Assembly: GCF_000023265.1 (NCBI RefSeq)
Contig: NC_013124.1
Location: forward strand, 1,048,001 to 1,112,000
DNA from: Acidimicrobium ferrooxidans DSM 10331
GTDB taxonomy: Bacteria; Actinomycetota; Acidimicrobiia; Acidimicrobiales; Acidimicrobiaceae
Length of the DNA stretch: 64,000 bases
Direction of reading: 5' to 3'
Shown here: one piece after another, positions 1 through 8,100 of the stretch
Position numbering within the stretch: position 1 is the first letter of the stretch
Layout: every line of letters begins with the position of its first letter
Notes under the pieces: model-generated
Seen by the model: the letters and a program-made list of their open reading frames with translations, nothing else
Told to the model about the DNA's origin: nothing
Databases searched by the model: none
Translations under genes and position numbers: made by a program

Positions 1-784
1 AGAGGCCCTTCGTCCAGGTGTAGAGGCTGACCAGGCCGCCCCACGGTGCATTGTGGGCGACGTCGTAGACCAGCTTGGCCTTGGCCGACGAGTTCGGCAC
101 GTGGGCGTCGGCCGGGTGGCCCGAGGCGATGACGTGCGGTCCGCTCGGGATCTGGGACCACATGTACGTATCGCCGCGCGGACGCTCGGCCGCGATGGGA
201 TCCAGGGTTGCCTGGTGTGCGCCGCGATAGAACAGCTTCGGACGGGTCCCCTTCTCCGGGTTGCGCACGGCCACCGGGGTGCGGTGGACGACGCGGGTCG
301 CGCGTGCGGTGTCGTCCTCGAGCTTGCCGATGAGGATGGCCTCGGTCGGGCAGACGACGACGCACGCCGGTTCGAGGCCGATGTCGAGACGATGCGCACA
401 GAAGTTGCACTTCTCGGCGGAGTGGTCCTCGGGATTGATGAAGATGGCGTCGTAGGGGCATGCGGCCATGCACGCCTTGCAGCCGATGCAGATGGCCTTG
501 TTGAAATCGACGATGCCATCGGGTCGCTGATACATCGCCCCAGTCGGGCAGGCCGCGACGCACGGTGGGTTGGTGCACTGGTTGCAGCGTGTGACCTGGA
601 ACGAGCGCCGAACCTGCGGGAACGTACCGACCTCGACGGCCTTGACGTAGGTCCGCGTCACCCCCAGCGGGACCTGGTTCTCCGACTTGCACGCGGTCGT
701 GCACGCATGGCAGCCGATGCACTTGGTTTGATCCAGGACCTTGATCCAGGTCTCTTTGGATGTCGTCCGTTGCTCCGTGAGCAC
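1..784 (-). CDS. Four-cluster 4Fe-4S ferredoxin subunit (NrfC/PsrB/DmsB type), 3' end outside window
   Basis: Electron-transfer iron-sulfur subunit of a membrane-bound oxidoreductase. I read it from a GTG at 784, preceded by a G-rich ribosome-binding stretch; it runs off the left edge after 261 codons without a stop. Sixteen cysteines lie in the order expected for four [4Fe-4S] clusters: CIGCHACTTAC near residue 22, CNQCTNPPC with a following C near 68, CIGCKACMAAC near 98, and CNFC with CVVVC between about 127 and 147. This is the layout of NrfC, PsrB and DmsB subunits. After about residue 240 comes a segment reading NAPWGGLVSLYTWTKGL, which resembles the entry into an NrfD-type membrane subunit, so the missing part may be a membrane anchor or a fused NrfD domain (inference). 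The catalytic partner is not in the window. Confidence 0.85.
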   Translation of the reverse strand, partial: MLTEQRTTSKETWIKVLDQTKCIGCHACTTACKSENQVPLGVTRTYVKAVEVGTFPQVRRSFQVTRCNQCTNPPCVAACPTGAMYQRPDGIVDFNKAICIGCKACMAACPYDAIFINPEDHSAEKCNFCAHRLDIGLEPACVVVCPTEAILIGKLEDDTARATRVVHRTPVAVRNPEKGTRPKLFYRGAHQATLDPIAAERPRGDTYMWSQIPSGPHVIASGHPADAHVPNSSAKAKLVYDVAHNAPWGGLVSLYTWTKGL

Positions 785-1065
785 GCTCGCCCCACCCCCT
801 GCAGCACACAGCCGTGCGTACGATCGGCGCACGCACGCATGTCAACGCATACCCAGTGGGGATTCTAGGAACGTGCTGCGGCTACGTCCAGGAGGCGCCA
901 CGGCGGCCCCGGGACGACAAAGGCAGCCCATCAGGGCGTGTGAGCTGCGATGATGGGCGATTCTGCCGCCAGAGGCTCACAGCTGGCCGGGTGGCGAGAT
1001 GTGAGCCCTGGCAACGCTATTGCCTGCGTGACAGGCGTTATTCGAGGAGTGATCGAGCCGCAGAA

Positions 1066-1311
1066 TTAGCGCATCGCGTGTTCGCGCTCGGCTCGGGCGC
1101 AGAAGGCGCAGCCGACGGTCGTTCGATCGCCGAAGAGCCGATAGAGCGGGCAGTAGCCGGTCAGCCCGGTGATCAGCATGATGGCCGCGAGCGCGTAGAG
1201 AACAACGCTGCCGACGCTGCCGTTGCCGACCATGACGCCAAGCGCCCAGAACACTGGCGTCGCGACGACGATCCGCAGTGCTCGATCCCAGATACCCATG
1301 TTCCGTCGCAT
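1066..1311 (-). CDS. Small YgaP-like (DUF2892) membrane protein
   Basis: An 81-residue protein with two predicted membrane helices (about residues 14-28 and 33-51). It starts at the ATG at 1311, which has a strong AAGGAGG ribosome-binding site seven bases upstream; a longer in-frame reading from 1626 has no such support and runs into the next gene. The N-terminus MRRNMGIWDRALR followed by two hydrophobic segments and the TGYCPLYRLFG motif is typical of the DUF2892/YgaP transmembrane family. That family often accompanies rhodaneses or sulfur-handling proteins, but its biochemical role is not established. A second cysteine pair, CAFC, lies near the C-terminus. It is downstream of the YfhO-like gene on the same strand, with 86 bases between. 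Confidence 0.85.
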   Translation of the reverse strand: MRRNMGIWDRALRIVVATPVFWALGVMVGNGSVGSVVLYALAAIMLITGLTGYCPLYRLFGDRTTVGCAFCARAEREHAMR

Positions 1312-1397
1312 TGGTGCCTCCTTGAGTGGTCCTAGACCATCCAACGCGCGGCTCCGACGAGCAACGTCCCGGGCGGCACCGACAAGCGACGAGGGTC

Positions 1398-3941
1398 CTA
1401 GGAGGTCGGGACCTTCGTCCGACGACGGGTGAGGACGAGAGCCCCTACGAACCAGGCGGCGAGGCCGAGGGCGCTCGCGGCGAGGCCCTCGCCGAACCGT
1501 GGAGCGTGGTAGCTCATGACGAGGTGCTGGCGCCCAGCTCCGACGTCGACGGTCATCTGATCGGAAGGGCTGGAACCAACGGGAGCCGGGTGACCGTCGA
1601 GCTGGGCCGACCAGCCGGGCGCCCACGCGAAGGGGAGGACGAGCCGGGTCGGGTGGGTCGTGACGACGGTCGCCGTGATGGTGCCCGATGCAGCTTGGGA
1701 GGCGTCGAGGACGCGCAGGCCCTGCTCGGGCTCGATCCAGTGGGCGGGCTCAGGGAGCTCGAATGCGAGTGCTGCGCCCCGAACGATCAGTTCGTGCCAA
1801 CTGCTCGGAGCGAGGGCAGTGTCGAGCGGGCCACCGAGGAGGTAGGCGCCGCTCGAAGCGACGGCGACGACACGGACGGGGAGCGTGGCGCCCTTGGAAG
1901 CGCTGAGACGGACGCTCTGGACCGTCTCGCCGCCGGGAATGGCGAGCTGGACGGACGATGCCCGGTGCTCGGTCGCGGCCTGGATCGTCGCGCCGCTCGT
2001 GAGCGTCACGCTCATGGCCAGGCGTCGGACGGGACTGGCGACGGTGGCGGTGAGCTTCGTGACGCCGGTGAGATCGCCGGCGTAGACGTCGAGGCGACCG
2101 TCGCGGAGCGAGAGCGGAGATGACGCGGGGAGTCGGGACGCCGTCGGAGCTTCCGTGGCGAAGTAGCGGCGTGAGGTGACGACGAGGCGGACATTGAAGT
2201 CGCGAACCAAGGTGGACAGATCGGCCGGATCGAACGTCGACTCCGGCTTGGTGCCGGTGGCGGCGTCGTAGCGAGCGAGGCCGAGCGAGCTGTAGCCCGA
2301 GGCCGACAGTGTGTGGGCGTAGATGTTGGTGTCGGGCTGCGCGTCGGTCGCGATCAGGCTCTCGTAGAGATAGAGCTCAGGGTCGTAGACGACGTAGCGC
2401 AGAGGTCGTCGGAGCAACGATGCGACCGTCGGTGCCGTCGGCATTCGCACCGGTGGCGAGAGCGACGAGAGCAGCGGGAACTCGAGGACTTGGTTGGCGA
2501 CGTCGAGGACGAGGACGAGGACGAGGATGCGCAGGGCCCAACCGCGCAAGGGCGAGCCGAGGAGCACGATGGTCGCCGCTCCCACGGCGATGGCCATGAC
2601 GACGAGGTAGCCGCGCAGTGCGGCGAGGGAGATCCCTGTGGGCAGCGACACCACGTTGAAGTGTTCGAGCAGCGCAGCGGGCGCGACGATCTCGACGAGC
2701 GCAAAGCCCACGGCGAGGGTGCCAAAGACGATGAGTGCCACTCGAGTCGGGAGGTGGTGGCGGAAGGAGTCGGGGTGGGCAAGTGCCCAGTCGGCGCTGC
2801 CGGCCGCGAGGAGCACGGCGGCGAAGTCGACCCCGATGAGGTAACGGGACGCGAGTCGCTGGAGGTCGAACAGCGGGAGCCGGTAGACGAGGTGCGCGAA
2901 CGGCGTGTGGCCACCGAGTGCGAACAGCATGCTGAGCACCGCCGCACTCCACAGGGCAGGTGCTGCACCACGTCGGAGCGTGCTCGCACGGGGACGCACG
3001 GCTGCGAGGAGGAGGAAGGCGAGGCCGAGCGCGGTGATCGAGACGTTGATCTCGTAGGGGTTGTAGTTGCCGAAGTAGGAGATCAGCTCTCCCCCAAAAG
3101 CCATGGGATAGACGGCGAGCGGCGTGAAGATCCCCGAAAACGGTCCGGCACCGGCGTAGTGCGGGGGCAGGTGGGCTCGCGTCGACAGGGCGGTAAAGGC
3201 GAGCCCGGGTACCCACTGGATCGCTGCGAGCATGAGTGCTTCGAGCGCGCAGATCGCGATGACGACGAGATCACGAACGTCGAGTCGTCGCCCGAGGGTC
3301 CACACGACGGCGGCCACCGCCAAGACGACGAGGCCCGCGAGCATGGCTTCGGGCGCGCCGGCGAGCACGTCGAGCGCGAAGCCGGCAGCGAGCCCGAGGG
3401 CGTTGGCAAGTCGAGAGGAGCGTCCGTAGGCGAGGCGAGCCAGGAAGACGAAGGCAAGCATCCATCCCGCGTCGCCTTCGATCATGTCGAGGTGGACACT
3501 CTGGCCGATCGCCGCACCCGTGAGGGCGAGGACGAGGCCGGCGACGGTGGCGACCTTGACCCCGATGCCCAGGGTTCGCGCCGAGAGATACCCCGACAGT
3601 GCGATGGTCGCGAAGGCGGATCCGGCGGCGACGGAGAAGGCGAGCCCCGTCGGGAGGACGATGAACGGGATGATGAAGGGGCTGAAGGCACCCGCGTTGA
3701 AGCCAGCGGCGAGGGGCACGCCGCTCCAGATGGCGGGATCCCACAGTGGCCAGGAGCCATGGCGCAGGTCGAGGCCGACGAGCGTGCGAAGCGGTGCGTT
3801 CTGCGTCGCGTTGTCGCCAAAGAGGAGTGGGTGCCCCGCGAGTGCCGGGACGACGAAGAGGACGATCGGGACGACGATGAGGATGACGACGGCTCGGCGC
3901 GCACCGGCATCGCCCGTGGTCGTCAGCGCGGCGCGATCCAT
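1398..3941 (-). CDS. YfhO-family multi-pass membrane protein, probable GT-C type glycosyltransferase
   Basis: An 847-residue membrane protein. The first two thirds hold roughly a dozen hydrophobic helices beginning with RRAVVILIVVPIVLFVVPA. Between about residues 540 and 820 there is a soluble, beta-rich region, and a final helix lies at the C-terminus before RRRTKVPTS. The motif GDNATQNAPLRTLVG in the first external loop, and the late PFAWAPGWSAQLDG segment, fit the YfhO family. Bacillus YfhO works with a CsbB-type GT2 enzyme to put sugars on extracytoplasmic polymers. Here the gene start lies inside the 3' end of just such a GT2 gene (19-base overlap), so the two are probably translated together. 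The acceptor here is unknown. The ATG at 3941 has only a weak ribosome-binding site, as expected for coupling. Confidence 0.8.
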   Translation of the reverse strand: MDRAALTTTGDAGARRAVVILIVVPIVLFVVPALAGHPLLFGDNATQNAPLRTLVGLDLRHGSWPLWDPAIWSGVPLAAGFNAGAFSPFIIPFIVLPTGLAFSVAAGSAFATIALSGYLSARTLGIGVKVATVAGLVLALTGAAIGQSVHLDMIEGDAGWMLAFVFLARLAYGRSSRLANALGLAAGFALDVLAGAPEAMLAGLVVLAVAAVVWTLGRRLDVRDLVVIAICALEALMLAAIQWVPGLAFTALSTRAHLPPHYAGAGPFSGIFTPLAVYPMAFGGELISYFGNYNPYEINVSITALGLAFLLLAAVRPRASTLRRGAAPALWSAAVLSMLFALGGHTPFAHLVYRLPLFDLQRLASRYLIGVDFAAVLLAAGSADWALAHPDSFRHHLPTRVALIVFGTLAVGFALVEIVAPAALLEHFNVVSLPTGISLAALRGYLVVMAIAVGAATIVLLGSPLRGWALRILVLVLVLDVANQVLEFPLLSSLSPPVRMPTAPTVASLLRRPLRYVVYDPELYLYESLIATDAQPDTNIYAHTLSASGYSSLGLARYDAATGTKPESTFDPADLSTLVRDFNVRLVVTSRRYFATEAPTASRLPASSPLSLRDGRLDVYAGDLTGVTKLTATVASPVRRLAMSVTLTSGATIQAATEHRASSVQLAIPGGETVQSVRLSASKGATLPVRVVAVASSGAYLLGGPLDTALAPSSWHELIVRGAALAFELPEPAHWIEPEQGLRVLDASQAASGTITATVVTTHPTRLVLPFAWAPGWSAQLDGHPAPVGSSPSDQMTVDVGAGRQHLVMSYHAPRFGEGLAASALGLAAWFVGALVLTRRRTKVPTS

Positions 3942-4783
3942 CGCTCACGAAGATAGGTACGCGCCACCACGCGCCCATAGCGCAGGCCGTAGCGCCAGTT
4001 GCGGCCCTTCTTCGAGGTGCCGGCGCGGCGAGCGACCATCGTGACAGGGAACTCGACGATCGTTGCGCCGGCGAACGCTGCGGCGAGGAGGAGTTCGGCG
4101 GATTGGTACTGGGGCTGGTCGAGCCGGAGCCGTCCGAGGAGCTCGGCCGCGATGACGCGGATACCCGATGACGTGTCCCCGACCCGCTGACCGATGAGCG
4201 CGGACACGACGAGCGAGAAGACTCGAACGCCAAGGTCGCGGATGGGGTCGCCCACCGTGCTCGTGCCGAGTCGGCGTGAGCCTTGTGCGAACGTGGCGAC
4301 GTGGTGATCGACGAGATCCACGCCCGTCGCAAGGTCGGCTGGGTCCCACTGGCCATCGGCGTCGACGATGCCGACGATGCGTGCGCCCCGACGGATCGCG
4401 AGGAGGTAACCGAGACGGAGTGCAGCGCCTTGGCCGCGGTTGATCGGGACGTCGAGGACGAGCGCACCTTCGCGGCGTGCCACGTCGACGGTGGCGTCTC
4501 GGGAACCATCGGACACGACGACGACGAGCGGTGGTGAGCCGGCGAGCTGTCGGGGCACGCGCCGGATGACGTCGGCGATGGTGGCTTCCTCGTCGAATGC
4601 GGGGATGACCACCATGACTGCCGCCTCGGGCAACCTCGGGTTGTCGTCGTCGAAGCGTGCGAGGACGAGGCGGTCGATGGCGTCATCCGGGTCGAAGGCT
4701 GCGCTGCGCACGTCGGGTGTGACGCGCACGGGACCACCACCTTTCTCGAGCCGGATCCTCGCGATGTCCGAGGCTCGGCTCAT
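3923..4783 (-). CDS. GT2-family polyprenyl-phosphate sugar transferase (DPM1/CsbB-like)
   Basis: A glycosyltransferase of family 2 with a GT-A fold. It probably transfers a sugar from a nucleotide donor to polyprenyl phosphate at the cytoplasmic membrane face. Visible are the N-terminal strand VMVVIPAFDEEATIADVI, the donor region VVVVSDGSRDATVDVARREG, the metal-binding D-x-D equivalent in GIVDADGQWDP, and the QGSRRLG and GDTSSGIRVI segments typical of DPM1/GtrB-like enzymes. No membrane helices follow, so it is the soluble subtype. I give the ATG at 4783 (286 residues); a GTG at 4729, preceded by AAAGGTGG, has the better ribosome-binding site and may be the true start. It overlaps the downstream YfhO-like gene. 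No GtrA-type flippase is seen nearby. Confidence 0.85.
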   Translation of the reverse strand: MSRASDIARIRLEKGGGPVRVTPDVRSAAFDPDDAIDRLVLARFDDDNPRLPEAAVMVVIPAFDEEATIADVIRRVPRQLAGSPPLVVVVSDGSRDATVDVARREGALVLDVPINRGQGAALRLGYLLAIRRGARIVGIVDADGQWDPADLATGVDLVDHHVATFAQGSRRLGTSTVGDPIRDLGVRVFSLVVSALIGQRVGDTSSGIRVIAAELLGRLRLDQPQYQSAELLLAAAFAGATIVEFPVTMVARRAGTSKKGRNWRYGLRYGRVVARTYLRERWIAPR

Positions 4784-4881
4784 CCTAGGGGCGCGCGCGA
4801 GGAGGCCAGGGCCGAGCGCTGCGAAGGCGGCGCGAACAGCGCCACCGCGGCCCCGATCGGTGCTAGCATGCGCTGGCACAA

Positions 4882-4897
4882 ACCCTACGGATAGGGT
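4882..4897. promoter_or_regulatory. Inverted repeat ACCCTA-N4-TAGGGT in the glycosyltransferase/nrdJ divergent region
   Basis: A perfect 6-bp inverted repeat with a four-base spacer, sitting between the minus-strand glycosyltransferase and nrdJ. The right arm TAGGGT also fits the TANNNT actinobacterial -10 pattern. It may be an operator or part of a promoter; it does not match the NrdR box consensus. Its role is inferred only from position and symmetry. Confidence 0.35.
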
Positions 4898-4985
4898 GCG
4901 AACGACACACGAGGGCACTAGTTCTGTGGTAGCGTTTCGCAACACGGTCGATCGGCTACGGACGGTGGTGGATCGGGGTTCGGGG

Positions 4986-4999
4986 CTGGAGGCCTCCAG
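4986..4999. promoter_or_regulatory. Perfect 14-bp palindrome upstream of nrdJ
   Basis: CTGGAGGCCTCCAG is an exact palindrome in the 344-base gap between the glycosyltransferase and nrdJ, about 130 bases before the nrdJ start. It could be a protein-binding site or chance in GC-rich DNA. The gap shows no coding pattern in any frame. Confidence 0.3.
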
Positions 5000-5077
5000 T
5001 CCAGAGGTGGAGGACGAGCAACGTCGGTGGGCTGCGTCGGTCGGATGGGACGCACGTTCACGCGGTCGTGACTCAGC

Positions 5078-5099
5078 AGGCCAACGGACGTTGGCCTGA
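5078..5099 (+). promoter_or_regulatory. Leader hairpin immediately upstream of the nrdJ ribosome-binding site
   Basis: CAGGCCAACG and CGTTGGCCTG form a perfect 10-bp inverted repeat separated by GA. It ends 28 bases before the nrdJ GTG and just before the GAGGGAGG ribosome-binding stretch. In RNA this would be a stable stem, and as DNA it could be a repressor site. Its placement suggests control of nrdJ expression, but no known riboswitch fold or NrdR box is recognisable. Confidence 0.4.
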
Positions 5100-5127
5100 C
5101 CAAGAAGGGGAGTGAGAGGGAGGCGCA

Positions 5128-8100
5128 GTGGCAAGGTCCACGAGTGCACGGATTCAGCGGCATTTCACGGCTCCGGGGCTGCACCCGTACGAGACGGTGG
5201 GATGGGAGCGTCGCGACGCGCGGATCACGAACTGGCGTACCGGCGACGTCGCCTTTGAGCAACGAGACGTCGAGGTTCCCGTGACGTGGAGCCAGAACGC
5301 CACGAACATTCTCGCGCAGAAGTACTTCCGGGGCCATCTCGGCACACCGGAGCGGGAGGGCTCGTTGCGCCAGGTCGTCGATCGGATCGTGAATCGGATC
5401 GTGGCCTGGGGCGAGGCCGATGGCTACTTCGCCGACGACGACGAGCGCGATGCCTTCGCGGACGAGTTGCGCTGGCTGCTCGTCCATCAGCGAGCGGCGT
5501 TCAACTCGCCGGTCTGGTTCAACATCGGGGTCGAGGGCGTGCCGCAGCAGGCGAGCGCCTGTTTCATCCTCTCCGTCGATGACACGATGGAGTCCATCTT
5601 GAACTGGTACCACGAGGAAGGGATCATCTTCAAGGGTGGTTCTGGTGCCGGGGTGAACCTCTCCACCATCCGCTCCTCGGTCGAGCCGTTGGCAGGTGGT
5701 GGCACCGCTTCGGGGCCGGTGAGCTTCATGCGAGGCGCCGATGCCTCAGCGGGCACCATCAAGTCGGGAGGCAAGACGCGGCGGGCTGCCAAGATGGTCA
5801 TCTTGAACGTCGACCACCCCGACGTCGAGGAGTTCGTCTGGACGAAGGCCATCGAGGAACGCAAGGCGCGCGTGCTCGCAGAAGCCGGCTTCGACATGGG
5901 CGTCGACGGCAAGGATGCGTTCTCGATCCAGTACCAGAACGCCAACAACTCCGTGCGCGTGACCGATGAGTTCATGCAGGCCGTCGTCGAAGACCGGGAG
6001 TGGGAACTGCGGGCGGTGACGACGGGCGAGGTCACCAAGACGGTGCGTGCCCGTGACCTCTTCCATCAGATCGCCGAGGCCGCCTGGGAGTGCGCTGATC
6101 CAGGGCTCCAGTTCGACACCACCATCAATCGCTGGCATACCACGCCGAATGCCGGGCGGATCAACGGGTCGAATCCGTGCTTCCCGGGCTCGGCCAGGGT
6201 CCACACCAACAAAGGCCTCATCGCCTTCGAGGAGTTGACCAGGCGCGTGCTCGATGGCGAGGAGTTCCTGGTCTACACGCACGACAGCACGAGCCCTGAC
6301 GATCCTACGGAGCAGGTGCTGCTCTCCTCGCCAGAGGCGTTCATGGTCACCGGGTACAACCAAGTCGTCAAGTTGCGCTTCGACAACGGCGCCGAACTTC
6401 GCTGCACACCGGGACACCGCATCTTCACGGTCAATCGCGGTTACGTCGCGGCCGAGGACCTCACCCCGGAGGACGAGGTGCAGCTGCTGGATCTTCCGGC
6501 GCCAGCCACGGATGCATCCTGGGTGTTGCCGGTGGCAACCGATCCGGAGTTCTACCATCACAAGGGCGACCGCCGCGACCCGATGACCTTCCCAGAGCGC
6601 TGGAGCGAGGACTTCGCCCACTTCTTGGGTTGGCTCATCGGAGACGGGTCGCTCTCCAATGGGACGGTCGTGGCGACCTATGGGTCTCCAGACGACCAGC
6701 AGGAGATCTTGCCGATCCACCAGCAACTCCTGCTCGAGATCAACGGCAACAGGCCTCTGAAGGTGTCGACCCAAGCCAACGGCACCGTCCAGCTGCGCTT
6801 TGGCAGGCAACGGTTCATGCGGTTCTTGGAAGCGCTCGGCATGAAGAGGGCGAAGGGACCGGACAAGGATGTGCCGTGGGCGATCGAGCAGGCTCCAGCG
6901 GAGATCGTCGGCGCCTTTCTTCGAGGCTTGTTCGACGCCGATGGCACGGTGATCGTCGACCGCAACAAGGGGTCCTACGTTTCCCTTGGCTCGATCTCGA
7001 CGGGCTTGCTCCGCTCGGTGCAGCGACTGCTGACGACGTTCGGCATCACGAGCCGGATCTACAAGACGCGTTCGGGGTCGTCGAATGGGTCGTTCTCGTA
7101 CACCGGGCGTGATGGGGACGTGAGGGTGTACCCGAACCACGATGCTTATCAGCTACGGATCACCTCGGCGTCGATCGTGCGCTTCGCCGAGCACGTCGGG
7201 TTCGGCCTCGGCGCCAAGCAGGCGCGGCTGCGCGACATCGTGGGTGGACAGCAGTCCTACGAGGTTCGGCGGACGGCGCGGCTGACGGAGCGTCTCGAGG
7301 ACGGGATCGAGCTCACCTACAACCTGAGCGAGCCCAAGAACCATTCCTACATCGTCGATGGGATTGTGGTCCGGAACTGCTCGGAGTACATGCATCTCGA
7401 CAACTCGTCGTGCAATTTGGCTTCCATCAACCTGCTTGCCTACCTGGACGAGGACGGCAACTTCGACGTCGAGGGGTTCCGTCACACGGCGCGAGTGCTC
7501 ATCACGGCGCAAGACATCCTCGCCGGCAACGCCGACTACCCGACACCGAGGATCGCGGAGACGTCGCGGGCCTATCGGCAACTCGGGCTCGGCTATGCGA
7601 ATCTCGGGGCGATGCTGATGGCGCTCGGGCTCCCATACGACTCAGACGGCGGGCGCGCCTATGCGGCTGCGGTGACGGCGCTCATGACAGGAGCTGCGTA
7701 CGAGCGTTCTGCAGAGCTCGCCGAGCGCCTCGGCCCCTTCGCTGGATACGCCGACGATGCTGAGTCCATGCTGCGGGTGCTCGGGATGCATCGCGACGCC
7801 TTGGCGAAGGTCGATGGCGCTCCGGAGGCGATCGTCGAGGCCGCTCGTGCTTCGTGGGACATGGCCATCGCGCGCGCGAGCGAGGTCGGCGTCCGTAATG
7901 CCCAGGCATCGCTGCTCGCGCCGACCGGCACGATCGGGTTTCTCATGGACTGTGACACCACCGGTATCGAGCCGGACTTCTCACTGGTGAAGTACAAGAC
8001 CCTCGTCGGTGGCGGCACCATGAAGATCGTCAACCAGACCGTGCCACGGGCGTTGCGGACACTGGGGTATCCGGAGCACGAGATCGACCAGATCACGGCC

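Noticed and set aside
2313..3956. Long plus-strand frame of 547 codons opposite the YfhO-like gene
   Set aside because: Extremely charged, repetitive composition and no start site; an antisense artefact of GC-rich codons.
4784..5127. NrdR boxes or a cobalamin riboswitch before nrdJ
   Set aside because: No pair of NrdR-like 16-mers and no B12-box sequence could be seen; only unrelated inverted repeats.
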